In this document: positions 38,926-47,658 of the stretch, in pieces
How positions within the stretch are numbered: position 1 is the first letter of the stretch
Layout of the letters: every line of letters begins with the position of its first letter
Assembly: GCA_022575985.1 (NCBI GenBank)
Contig: JAKSXM010000272.1
Span: forward strand, 31,017,501-31,081,500
Origin: Anagrus nilaparvatae
Taxonomy: Eukaryota > Arthropoda > Insecta > Hymenoptera > Mymaridae
Length of the DNA: 64,000 bases
Direction: 5' to 3'
The notes under the pieces: generated by a model
The model's database searches: none
Seen by the model: the letters and a program-made list of their open reading frames with translations, nothing else
Told to the model about the DNA's origin: nothing
Made by a program: the position numbers and the translations under genes

Positions 38926-39174
38926 ATGGGTCAGGATCATAGCAGATCAGCATCTTCAGATGTAAAATATACTAAGTTGAAAGAAGAAGGACAAGAAAAG
39001 AGTGAACAAAAACGATGGACAAGTACTTATAAAGGAAAAGAAACAATCAGCTTCTCGAATCCATCATATAGTGAAAGTAATAAATTTAATATTAAAAAAT
39101 GTAAATTTATTTTTGTATTGTACAGTTTGAGATTTTTAATAAAGATTATTTATGGAAAAAGATTTTTTTTTTAA
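38926..39174 (+). CDS. Small Polinton protein with N-myristoylation-type start
   Basis: 82 residues from the ATG at 38926: MGQDHSRSASSDVKYTKLKE. Glycine 2 with serine 6 fits the N-myristoylation consensus. The body is hydrophilic and Lys/Ser-rich, and the end is hydrophobic (KFIFVLYSLRFLIKIIYGKR). Membrane association at both ends is therefore plausible, but nothing identifies the protein. It follows the integrase and precedes the tandem repeat array. Confidence 0.6.
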   Translation: MGQDHSRSASSDVKYTKLKEEGQEKSEQKRWTSTYKGKETISFSNPSYSESNKFNIKKCKFIFVLYSLRFLIKIIYGKRFFF

Positions 39175-39236
39175 TTCTCATGCTCCTTTTATCTCTAATA
39201 TCATTTAACTTGAAAATAAATCTATCAAAATGCACC

Positions 39237-39722
39237 GATTTTATAAAGTTAGCGCCACTTTTTATAGTTAGCGCAATTTTTATATAGTTAGCGCAATTTT
39301 TAGTATATTTAGCGCAATTTTTATATAGTTAGCGCAATTTTTAGTATATTTAGCGCAATTTTTAGTATAGTTAGCGCAATTTTTAGTATATTTAGCGCAA
39401 TTTTTATATAGTTAGCGCAATTTTTAGTATATTTAGCGCAATTTTTATATAGTTAGCGCAATTTTTAGTATATTTAGCGCAATTTTTAGTATAGTTAGCG
39501 CAATTAATATATAGTTAGCGCAATTTTTAGTATATTTAGCGCAATTTTTATATAGTTAGCGCAATTTTTAGTATATTTAGCGCAATTTTTATATAGTTAG
39601 CGCAATTTTTAGTATATTTAGCGCAATTTTTATATAGTTAGCGCAATTTTTAGCATATTTAGCGCAATTTTTATATAGTTAGCGCAATTTTTAGTATAGT
39701 TAGCGCAATTTTTATATAGTTA
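39237..39722. repeat. Tandem array of about 23 units of a ~21-bp TTAGCGCAATTTTTA repeat inside the Polinton
   Basis: Units alternate between TATAGTTAGCGCAATTTTTA and TATATTTAGCGCAATTTTTA forms. Each keeps the invariant TTAGCGCAA core; the first has GCGCCA and one has CAATTAATA. It lies between two rightward genes of the element. It is not a CRISPR array, because there are no unique spacers. Confidence 0.95.
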
Positions 39723-39839
39723 TCATCTAACTTAATTAAACTATTGTGAAGTTTGCTGATAATTACCGAAAGTATGTGAAGTTAATAAATAAAAAAATAT
39801 TATCGAAGATTATCGAATTATGAACATAATTTGTTTTGT

Positions 39840-39874
39840 TATATAGTTACATTCATTCCTATTACTTTATCAGT
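39840..39874 (+). promoter_or_regulatory. TATA/initiator promoter of the FLYWCH gene
   Basis: TATATAG at 39840-39846 and TATCAGT with A at 39872, 32 bases downstream. The ATG at 39875 would start only 3 bases into the transcript, which favours the ATG at 39893. Confidence 0.65.
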
Positions 39875-39892
39875 ATGAAATATAATCTCAAA

Positions 39893-40696
39893 ATGTTAAC
39901 ATCGGAAGATTTACTTAGTCGAAAGGGTAGGCAGCTTAAAAAGATAGATAATCAAGTGTATCGCTTTGGTTGGAAAATTCGTTCAGGTGATGTATGGAGA
40001 TGTGTACACAAAATGTGTAAGGCGAAAGTTTTAATCATTGCGAATTCTATCACACATATGAATATTGTACACAATCATTCAAAAGATTATAAATCGTTAA
40101 AAGATGAAAATTTTGATCAGAAAAAATATGAGAATTCATCTAAATCTTGTCATACGGAAATAAGTAATGACGATGATGATGATGATTTAAACACATTACA
40201 AGAAGAAACAGAATATGATTCTACCAAAAAATTATTTCATTTTGAAGAATTAGATAATGAAAAAACTTTTTGTGATAAGGCAACGAATACAGAAAAATCT
40301 GTTCGAAGTATAGGAGTAAACACGATCGAGTCATCATTTACTAGCAATAAACCTAGGAGAAATAAATTGAAACAAACAAGATACCTAAACAATAGTCAAA
40401 ATAATTCACCTCAAGAAAATTTTAATATGGATGAAGCTGATCAATCATTCAATAAAAATCAGAGTTTTAAAAGTTCTATAGATCAAAATTTTTTATATTC
40501 CTCCGCTCATGGTTCAACATCAACATGTAGTAATACCATCGATTCATCATTCGATTACGACAATTGGGATGATCCAAATAAACTTGTTGATCGTCTGAGA
40601 GTATTAGTTGCAAAGAAAAATGCTGGGTTTATTGGATATGATAATGAAATAAAGTTAATTATCGAAGAATTACGAAAAGCTGAGATTATATACTAA
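39893..40696 (+). CDS. FLYWCH-type zinc-finger protein with the shared WDDPN C-terminal domain
   Basis: 267 residues from the ATG at 39893 (MLTSEDLLSRKGRQLKKIDN); the ATG at 39875 would add six residues but leaves almost no leader. The N-terminal module has Tyr23-Arg-Phe, Trp35-Arg-Cys37, Cys42-Lys-Ala and His60-Asn-His62, the spacing of a FLYWCH zinc finger, a DNA-binding fold frequent in transposon-derived regulators. A long Ser/Asn/Asp-rich linker includes a run of acidic residues (DDDDDDL). The last 45 residues (NWDDPNKLVDRLRVLVAKKN ... ELRKAEIIY) match the C-terminus of the 36360 gene. A regulatory role on the element's own DNA is inferred. Confidence 0.8.
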   Translation: MLTSEDLLSRKGRQLKKIDNQVYRFGWKIRSGDVWRCVHKMCKAKVLIIANSITHMNIVHNHSKDYKSLKDENFDQKKYENSSKSCHTEISNDDDDDDLNTLQEETEYDSTKKLFHFEELDNEKTFCDKATNTEKSVRSIGVNTIESSFTSNKPRRNKLKQTRYLNNSQNNSPQENFNMDEADQSFNKNQSFKSSIDQNFLYSSAHGSTSTCSNTIDSSFDYDNWDDPNKLVDRLRVLVAKKNAGFIGYDNEIKLIIEELRKAEIIY

Positions 40697-40844
40697 ATAA
40701 CGTGTTTTTAGAATGTAAAAAAAATAGTCCTATAAAAAAATTATATTTAGCATATAAACTATTTTAAAATTATTTATAATTGATTTACTTTTGTAATTAG
40801 TATAAAATAACTTTATGTTAATGAATTATTTAAATTTTTCAGAT

Positions 40845-40916
40845 ATGTTAAGAACTAAACCAAAACTTAAGAAAGTACAAAATAAATCTAAAAGTATTAA
40901 AAAAGCAAAAAAATAA
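40845..40916 (+). other. Right-TIR copy of the left-end gene's 3' end
   Basis: A 23-residue open frame (MLRT followed by a Lys-rich tail) ends in the same 19 codons as the left-end gene, because the inverted repeat duplicates them. It is preceded by an acceptor-like TTTAAATTTTTCAG at about 40829-40842. It is probably a by-product of TIR homogenisation rather than a gene. Confidence 0.5.
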
Positions 40917-41288
40917 TGTAATTTATATAAATAAATGTTTTAATTCTATTTGATTCTTTTTATTTTTACCCCCACCCTTCCCACATAAAAGATCACTAAC
41001 AAGACCTAATTACTTAGGCCATGTTAGTGCTCTATTATTACATATGCTGTGGTATCCAAGTGGTTAAGGGTTGCTATCGAGGGCAATGGGTTAACAAAAA
41101 CCCGCGCAGGTTCGAACCCTGCCCACAGCGAAATTTTTTTTACCAACATCAATCTGCATTATCGACTTGACCCTACCTTACCGACTCAACCCTACATTAC
41201 CGACACACCTCTGGGGGTATGTCTCCGATGGGGTATGTCTCCGATGGGGTATCTTTCGATGGGGTATCTTCCCCTTTGGTATACTACT
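40857..41288. repeat. Polinton right TIR
   Basis: 432 bp inverted relative to 29437-29822 plus 27986-28086. From inside outward it has a Lys-rich 3' coding end, the tRNA-like gene, 19-base GTCGGTAA units and 14-16-base GATACCCCATCG units (fewer than on the left), ending GGTATACTACT. Confidence 0.93.
41046..41130 (+). tRNA. tRNA-Ser(CGA)-like gene, right TIR copy
   Basis: 85 nt: acceptor stem GCTGTGG (41046-41052) with CCACAGC (41123-41129) and discriminator G; D arm with AAGTGGTTAAGG; anticodon arm TTGCT/GGCAA; class-II variable stem GGGTT/AACCC; T arm GCAGG-TTCGAAC-CCTGC. The variable arm, D loop and 3' half match serine tRNAs. CGA sits at 41078-41080. The anticodon loop has 6 nt (or 8 with a 4-bp stem) instead of 7, so it may not decode normally. 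A T8 terminator follows at 41134-41141. The two copies are identical. Confidence 0.88.
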
Positions 41289-41294
41289 TTGGTT
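41289..41294. repeat. Right 6-bp target-site duplication of the Polinton
   Basis: TTGGTT, identical to 27980-27985. Together with the flanking foldback-arm sequence it reconstructs an uninterrupted site seen on the other arm near 44.89 kb. Confidence 0.93.
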
Positions 41295-42449
41295 TTGGGC
41301 TAATTTAAAAGGGGAAACAAAATAGGACATTCCAACCCAGTGCAGGGCCCCCCAGGGGGGGAAAACGCTGGGGCAAAACGGTTTTTTGCAAATTACTAAA
41401 AAAGTAAGCAAAGTATAAAAAAAAGATTGAAATAAAAGTTGTAGCCGAGAAAATTTCCGATGAAAATGGTCTTTAGAAATTTTTCAATCGGACGCACTGT
41501 AACCGAGCTATAAGCGTTCAAAGTGTACACCTTTTTTAACAAATTTTCAAAAATCGATATTTCACGAAGTACTTTTGCCTGTAAATGCATTTTAATTCAA
41601 AAAAACGAGACCCATTTTTTTCGAAAAAATTGCGTTTTTTTGAATTTATATGTTTCATACGCCTGGAAAATTATGTTATTTCATATTTTTTTAATATTTC
41701 AACTATTTTCTAGATTTTTGGTACATAATAGTTCAGTAGCTTGAGCCCAAAATCGTTTTTTGGCCAAAAAATGCTAAAATTTTTTAAATTATAGATAAAA
41801 TCGTTTTTTATTTTTAAAAGTTTATTATAAAATCATACTAACGCATACAAATTTTTTCCAATTTTTCAATACATATGCATAAATACATTCACACACGTTA
41901 ATCCTTAGATATTTAGTCAGTTTTTAAAAATCGAAATTGAGTATTTAAAAAATTTTATATATAATTACTCCACTCAAAATACGGGTTTGGTTTTATTATC
42001 CCTTGCAAGAACCAGATTTGCTCAACTTAAGGTTTCTTGGGTCGCTGAACACGAAAATCGGGGTCATTTGGCAGAGAAATTGGTGCTTCACCCTTAAATT
42101 TGCAAAAACTACCCCTAATAATTGGTTTTTTACATACTCGCACTTTGAGCGCTCAGATTTGCACCATACGGGTTTTTGGGTCGCTGGTCAAGAATTTTGA
42201 CTTATTTTTTATAAATAATTAAAATTTTACACCTAATTGACTAAAACTACCCCAGAAAGGGGATGTATTTTCTATTTGCGTACTTTTAGTATCCAGGATA
42301 TGTCTTTTAGGACGCTATTCAAGAATTTTTACTTCCTTTTCATGAGTAATTAATATTTCACCCTCAAAATAGCTTAAACTACCCCTAAAAGGGGTGTTTT
42401 TGCTATTTTTGTACTTTTCCAGATATGCCAATATAGGTTTTTGGGTTCA

Positions 42450-43047
42450 AGAGTTGAAGCCTGATATTTTTAATGGCCTGAATTCAAATCATGAAGATAT
42501 TCTTAATGCTGGTGAAAGAATATTTATTTATTTATATTCTTCAGAAAGAAGAATATGTCACAGTTCATTAAATGCATTAAGGTTTGATAATTTTTCAACT
42601 ACTTTGAAAAAAAAGACTTGCAGGCTTGAGGGATTTCCACCAACGGAAGAGGCTGCAAAATACCATTCCATAAGGGTATATTTACAAGTTCAAACCTGGT
42701 TGCAAATGGATAGGTTCATGGAAATTACTTACAAAAGTTGTAATATGATTCCTGAGGAGTGGGGATGGGAGAGAAAAAATGGTTTTTTACAGCCCATTCG
42801 AACATTCTTGGCTGCAGCTCCATCTCGAATATTAGACTTAGTATCCTGCGGATGCAAAACAAATTGTTTTACGAAAAGTGATCCTGTAAAAAAGCTGGAT
42901 TACCATGCTCTATATTGTGTAAAACATGCAAAGGCACTGATTGTGAAAATGCCATTCCGGTAGCTCCTACTTATAGAGCAATTGATGATAATAATAGTAT
43001 GGATTACGAAGAAGTCTACGATGTATGCCAAGAAGATGAAAATGAGT
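42450..43047 (+). pseudogene. Captured cysteine-rich gene fragment (WGW...CGCK family), frameshifted
   Basis: Exon-like fragment between the arms of the foldback element. It reads KPDIFNGLNSNHEDILNAGE, then YHSIRVYLQVQTWLQ, then EEWGWERKNGFLQPIRTFLA, then LDLVSCGCKTNC. I recognise this as an arthropod family of uncharacterised proteins (often found in repeats) with a conserved WGW motif and a C-terminal Cys cluster. The first frame ends at 42961-42963, but the Cys-rich continuation (CKTCKGTDCENAIPVAP) is in another frame up to a donor-like GAGTAAGT at 43045-43052. So there is at least one indel near 42890-42910. There is no start codon of its own, and intron-like sequence flanks it. It is a fragment, not a working gene. 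Confidence 0.7.
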
Positions 43048-44973
43048 AAGTAAATTTTTTGTAATGTTATTTATATAATTATTTCTTAACAAATTAAAAA
43101 ATTTAGTTTTTGTATATCGTTTAAAAATTGTACATATAATAAATACCTTAAAAATGTAACTTAAAATATGAATTTATTATTCCTATAGGTACGTTTGAAT
43201 ATTTATTGAAAAGAAGTAGAAATTCTTGATTAGCGATCCCAAAAACCTATATGGGGATATCCTGCATGCTAAAAGTACAAAAATAGCAAAACCACCCTTT
43301 TGAGGGGTAGTTTTACCTATTTTAAAGGTAAAATATTCAATACTTATTGAAAAAAAGTCGAAATTCTTGATTTCGGAACCCAAAAACCTATATTGGCATA
43401 TCCTGCATGCTAAAAGTACAAAAATAGCTAAAACTACCCCTAAAAAGGGTGTTCTTTTAACACCTAATAGGGGTGTTTTTTTAACACCCCTTTTAGGGGT
43501 AGTTTAAGCTATTTTGAGGGTGAAATTTTAATTATTCATGAAAAGGAAGTAAAAATTCTTGATTAGCGTCCTAAAAGACGTATATTTATGTGCATATCCT
43601 GGATACTAAAAGTACGCAAATAGAAAATACACCCCCTTTTCGGGGGTAGTTTTAGTCAATTAGGTGTATAATTTTAATTATTTATAAAAAAGAAGTCAAA
43701 ATTCTTTATCAGCGACCCAAAAACCAATGGTGCAAATCTGAGCGCTCAAAGTGCGAGTATGTAAAAAAACCACTTATTGGGGGGAGTTTTTGCAAATTTA
43801 AGGGTGAAGCACCAATTCCTCTGCCAAATGACCCCGATTTTCGTGTTCAGCGACCCAAAAAACCTTAAATTGAGCAAATCTGGTTTTTGCAAGGGATAAT
43901 AAAACCAAGCCCGTATTTTGAGTGGAGTAATTATATATAAAAATTTTTAAATACTCAATTTCGATTTTTAAAAACTGACTAAATATCTAAGGATTAACGT
44001 GTGTGAATGTATTTATGCATATGTATTGAAAAATTGGAAAAAATTTGTATGCGTTAGTATGATTTTATAATAAATTTTTAAAAATAAAAAACGATTTTAT
44101 CTATAATTTAAAAAATTTTAGCATTTTTTGGCCAAAAAACGATTTTGGGCTCAAGCTACTGAACTATTATGTACCAAAAATCTAGAAAATAGTTGAAATA
44201 TTAAAAAAATATGAAATAACATAATTTTCTAGGCGTATGAAACATATAAATTCAAAAAAACGCAATTTTTTCGAAAAAAATGGTTCTTGTTTTTTTGAAT
44301 TAAAATGCATTTAAAGGCAAAAGTATATTGAAATATGTGCATATTTTGATTTGAATGCATAGTATGGATCTCTAACAAGTAAATCCATATAAAATTTGCC
44401 CATATTTATAAGATTTTTTAGCTGAAAACATAAAAAAATTGACAAAAAAATGCACGTTCTAGGAGTTGCAACGTCTATGTGAGGGTGTGCAGAAATATAT
44501 ACATGCAAAATTTTACATCCACAAATATACTATTATATGTAAAAAACCTTACATACCCATATCTAACACTTTTGACTACCAAAAAATCAAAAAAATTCAT
44601 CAAAAACGCGTTTTTTCTTCTTCGTGAAATATCGATTTTTGAAAATTTGGTAAAAAAAGTGTACACTTTGAACGCTTATAGCTCGGTCACAGTGCGTCCG
44701 ATTGAAAAATTTCTTAAGACCATTTTCATCGGAAATTTTCTCGGCTACAACTTTTATTTGAAACTTTTTTTTATATTTTGCTTACTTTTTTAGTAATTTG
44801 CAAAAAACCATTTTGCCCCAGCGTTTTCCACCTCTGGGGGGGCCCTGCATTGGGTTGGAATGTCCTATTTTGTTTCCCCTTTTAAATTAGCCCAAAACCA
44901 ACACATTCCACAACTTTATATTTCTGGAGGATTTTTGTCCAAGTTTCCCCTTAATTTAGCCTTTATTCAATGG

Positions 44974-46394
44974 TGTAATAACTAGTCACACACAGGTCAC
45001 CCCCTATTGTCAATAGCACGATTTGCTCGTCTATTTTGAATAAATGATCGATTTTTAATTCGGGTACTTTTACTTTTCGTCAGTTAAATTTCATAGAATT
45101 TACTACAAAAATAAAAAAATTCAAAATTTACTCAATAGGAAAAAAAATACAAAATATAGAGAGGATAATATATGAGATAAAAGTTATGGTATAGAAAGTA
45201 AAAAAGCATATGTAGGAAACGTGACATTGTTCTCTCTTACAATGAAAAAAATCCGAAGCCTTTAGAGTAATAGACATAAATTTCTCTTTTCAAAAAGAAA
45301 ATATCTTCTGAGATATTAAAATATCTTCTGAGAATAAATTTAAGCTCTATTATTTATCATATTCTAATGAAATTATTCCTATATATATATAGTATATACG
45401 GTAAGACTGTATTTCTTGAAATTTTGAGTATACTTATTGTCTCTAATTTTATATGTTATATTAACAAATTTTAATCATAGAGCAAGAAAGCTTTGTCTTA
45501 GCTTTTTATCTTGATAAAATTTTCAATTTTTTTGGACACAATTTTTAAAAACTAATTTTTATTTTTTCTTTTTATTGAAAAATTTTGTTATTGGATTTAT
45601 TGACTTTTTATGAAATGTTTGCTTGCTTAATTTGCACTAGAATAATTAAAATAGTGGGTATCATCACTAAACTCAAATAAATTTTTCGGTATTGGCTGTA
45701 TAATGTTACTCGAAATTTTTACAATTCTATTTTGGTTTAAATTGACTCCAGGGTGTAAAAAGTGATTTTGGGACTTTTATAAGGGCTATTGCCAAATAAG
45801 TATAGTGATTTGGCTCCCAAAACAAAAGCTAACCTAAGTAATAGCATCCGAAAACATATCAAAAAACTCACTAATTCCCGTTGGAATTAAACCAGTAGAT
45901 GAAGATAGGCGCCTAAAAACGTAAAAAATCCGTTTTTTAACCATTAGGGACTCCTTAAGACCCCAAAATATAATATAATTTTGAATTTTTCGATAATCGG
46001 TTTTATTTTTTGTATTGTTTTATTTTTTTATTGTTCCGTCTTGTAAATATGGCCCGGCAATTTGAAGGCTTGTATTTTGCGGTAACCAGGATATCCCCAC
46101 TCCAGGTACCCTGAAATAAAAAAACCCAATGTGGTTATTTTTAGAACCGTTATATCCTGTCCGCAAACCAAAAAAATTTTGAAATTTCCAACCAAAAAAA
46201 ATAAAAAAAAAATCAAGTCAATCCAACCAGTATTTTTAGAGCAATCTTACAAAAATTTTTTTCCATGTTCTTGAAACATTTTTACATAAAAAAAAAAAAT
46301 AAAAAAATAATCAATAATTTTTTTAAATTTATCAGAATCGTACCTTAAACTATGGCTCTGGTGGGATAAAAAACCATATTTTTTAATTTTTTAG
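44974..46394. other. AT-rich DNA without recognised genes
   Basis: About 1.4 kb after the foldback element. I see A/T-rich sequence and a short AT dinucleotide run near 45381-45401, but no gene. The last 20 bases look like a polypyrimidine tract and AG acceptor preceding the TFIIS-like exon. Confidence 0.45.
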
Positions 46395-46675
46395 AAAATA
46401 TTTGAAACAAATATTGCAACTTCGATAGGCCACGTGAAAACATTAATTAAATTGAGAGACATCACATGACTGCAGGGTCACTTAGAATACATGGTGACGA
46501 AATGGAAGATATTGCAAGGGAATTATACCGAAAGTGGCGAAAAATATGCCGTGATCGGTTTCAAGTATCGGAAATGTCTTTGAATAATTTGCCATTCAAC
46601 GCAAAATCACTTCAATATGACTCAAATGTGGAAGAGGTATCTTTATCGGAAGATGAAATAATAATTGTCGATTAA
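46395..46675 (+). pseudogene. TFIIS N-terminal (LW) domain-like exon fragment
   Basis: After the acceptor-like TTTTTTAG, one frame reads IFETNIATSIGHVKTLIKLR and then stops. A second frame, open from the ATG at 46466, reads SLRIHGDEMEDIARELYRKW and RKICRDRF and ends in an acidic tail (EEVSLSEDEIIIVD). Together the two parts resemble the last helices of a TFIIS-N/LW domain (as in TFIIS, elongin A and MED26), where SIG..VK.L and A.EL..KWRK are typical. The frame change between them indicates a degraded duplicate or captured exon. I found no other exons nearby. Confidence 0.5.
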
Positions 46676-47267
46676 ATATTTGCTTGTTTGTATAAGAAGT
46701 AGTATGTATAAGAATTTATTTATTTATTTATTTGTTCAGCAGAATACTTAAAGTATCCCAAAACTAAAGAGCTCTGTCAAAGAGCTGTGCTTGGGTACTG
46801 AAAATTATAAAAAGTTAACATTATAATATTTACATAATTATGAAAAAAATAGTAAAGACAAGTATATAGAAAAAGAATAAAAATATATATATATATCAAA
46901 TTTTTAAAAAAAATTAAATTCATGTAACAATACATAAAGTCAAATAGCAATTAATAACAATTTAATTTAAAAGTTTAATAAAAAATGAATAATATTTCTT
47001 TATACGTCAAAAAGTCATCATTTAATTTAATTTAATTTGAAGTACTATACGTATTGTTGATGTGATCATTCAGTTCTCTTGACTTATAAATAGTATCATT
47101 TTCTTCTTGATGTTTTTATTAGAGATGGAGAGAGTTTTGAGATGTTCTGGTAAATTATTATAAAGTTTTATTTCTTCGCTATAGGTATTGGGATTGATTT
47201 ATGCCTTGTTTTGCTTATACTTTGTTGGAATGTTGTTTTTAAACCATGATAGTTAGATACTAATGCA

Positions 47268-47658
47268 TTAATTTTGTAAAGATCTTCTATGCCTACCAAG
47301 TTTTTTTCTTCGTTGAAGGTTCAATATAGGTCCTATACTATTTTTATAAGCTCCTTCCCACGCTAGTAATCCATAAGTTATAATGCTATAAAATAAGGCA
47401 TAATACATTGATGTTAATAACTTGATATTCCAATACCTAAACTTATGTAAAATACATAAAAAGTATCTTGATTCTTTGCTGATGTATTTTATTATGTCTT
47501 CAACCCATCTCATTCTGCAATCAAAAATTACACCCAAATACTTAATAGTATGAGTTCTGGATATTGTTTCACAGTTTATGGTAATATTGATATTATTTGG
47601 TAATTTTTTGCTGGTGAATCCAAAGGTGATGAATGATGTTTTATTATTATTAATTGTA
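47268..47658 (-). pseudogene. Reverse transcriptase, C-terminal part
   Basis: Reads FTINNNKTSFITFGFTSKKL, then TIKYLGVIFDCRMRWVEDII and TSMYYALFYSIITYGLLAWE, the thumb and connection region typical of Jockey-like LINE reverse transcriptases. It joins in sense with the part at 52891 once the foldback element is removed. The reading ends in basic sequence without a recognisable terminal domain. It is decayed and not expected to be active. Confidence 0.75.

Larger units (their letters stand above)
27986..41288. mobile_element. Polinton/Maverick-type virus-like element without PolB, with tRNA genes in its TIRs
   Basis: Integrating virus-like DNA element, 13,303 bp here and about 11.9 kb without the MITE inserted in its left end. 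It has inverted termini beginning AGTAGTATACCAAAGGGGAA, a 6-bp duplication, a retroviral-type chromo-integrase, packaging ATPase, adenain-like protease, double-jelly-roll capsid protein, penton and PLA2-core protein. Genes lie in two divergent blocks: seven to the left of about 35.0 kb on the minus strand and seven to the right on the plus strand. I find no protein-primed family B DNA polymerase, which is normally the largest gene of the group (over 3 kb), and no unexplained interval large enough to hide one. The inner TIRs look almost identical (one C/T difference noticed by eye), suggesting a fairly recent insertion or homogenisation, although three genes are damaged. Confidence 0.95.
27918..44973. 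mobile_element. Large foldback element (host of the Polinton insertion) carrying a captured gene fragment
   Basis: The left arm (27918-27985, continuing at 41289 to about 42450) and the right arm (about 43190-44973) are inverted copies of each other. Matching words include CCATTGAATAAAG at both outer ends, TTGGACAAAAATCCTCCAGA, GGAATGTGTTGGTT, GGAAACAAAATAGGACATTC and GAAAATTTCCGATGAAAATG. The Polinton splits the left arm: the uninterrupted site GTGTTGGTTTTGGGCTAATT is read on the minus strand near 44884-44905. The right arm has about 300 bases (44329-44627) absent from the left. The centre (about 42450-43188) is unique and holds a gene fragment. I could not fix a target duplication, so the superfamily is open. 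Confidence 0.75.

Noticed and set aside
39237..39722. CRISPR-like array
   Set aside because: The intervals between cores are not unique spacers but two alternating short forms; this is a simple satellite in a eukaryotic genome.
41046..41130. Chance host tRNA gene next to the element
   Set aside because: The same 85 nt lies at the mirrored position in the other TIR, inside the element ends.
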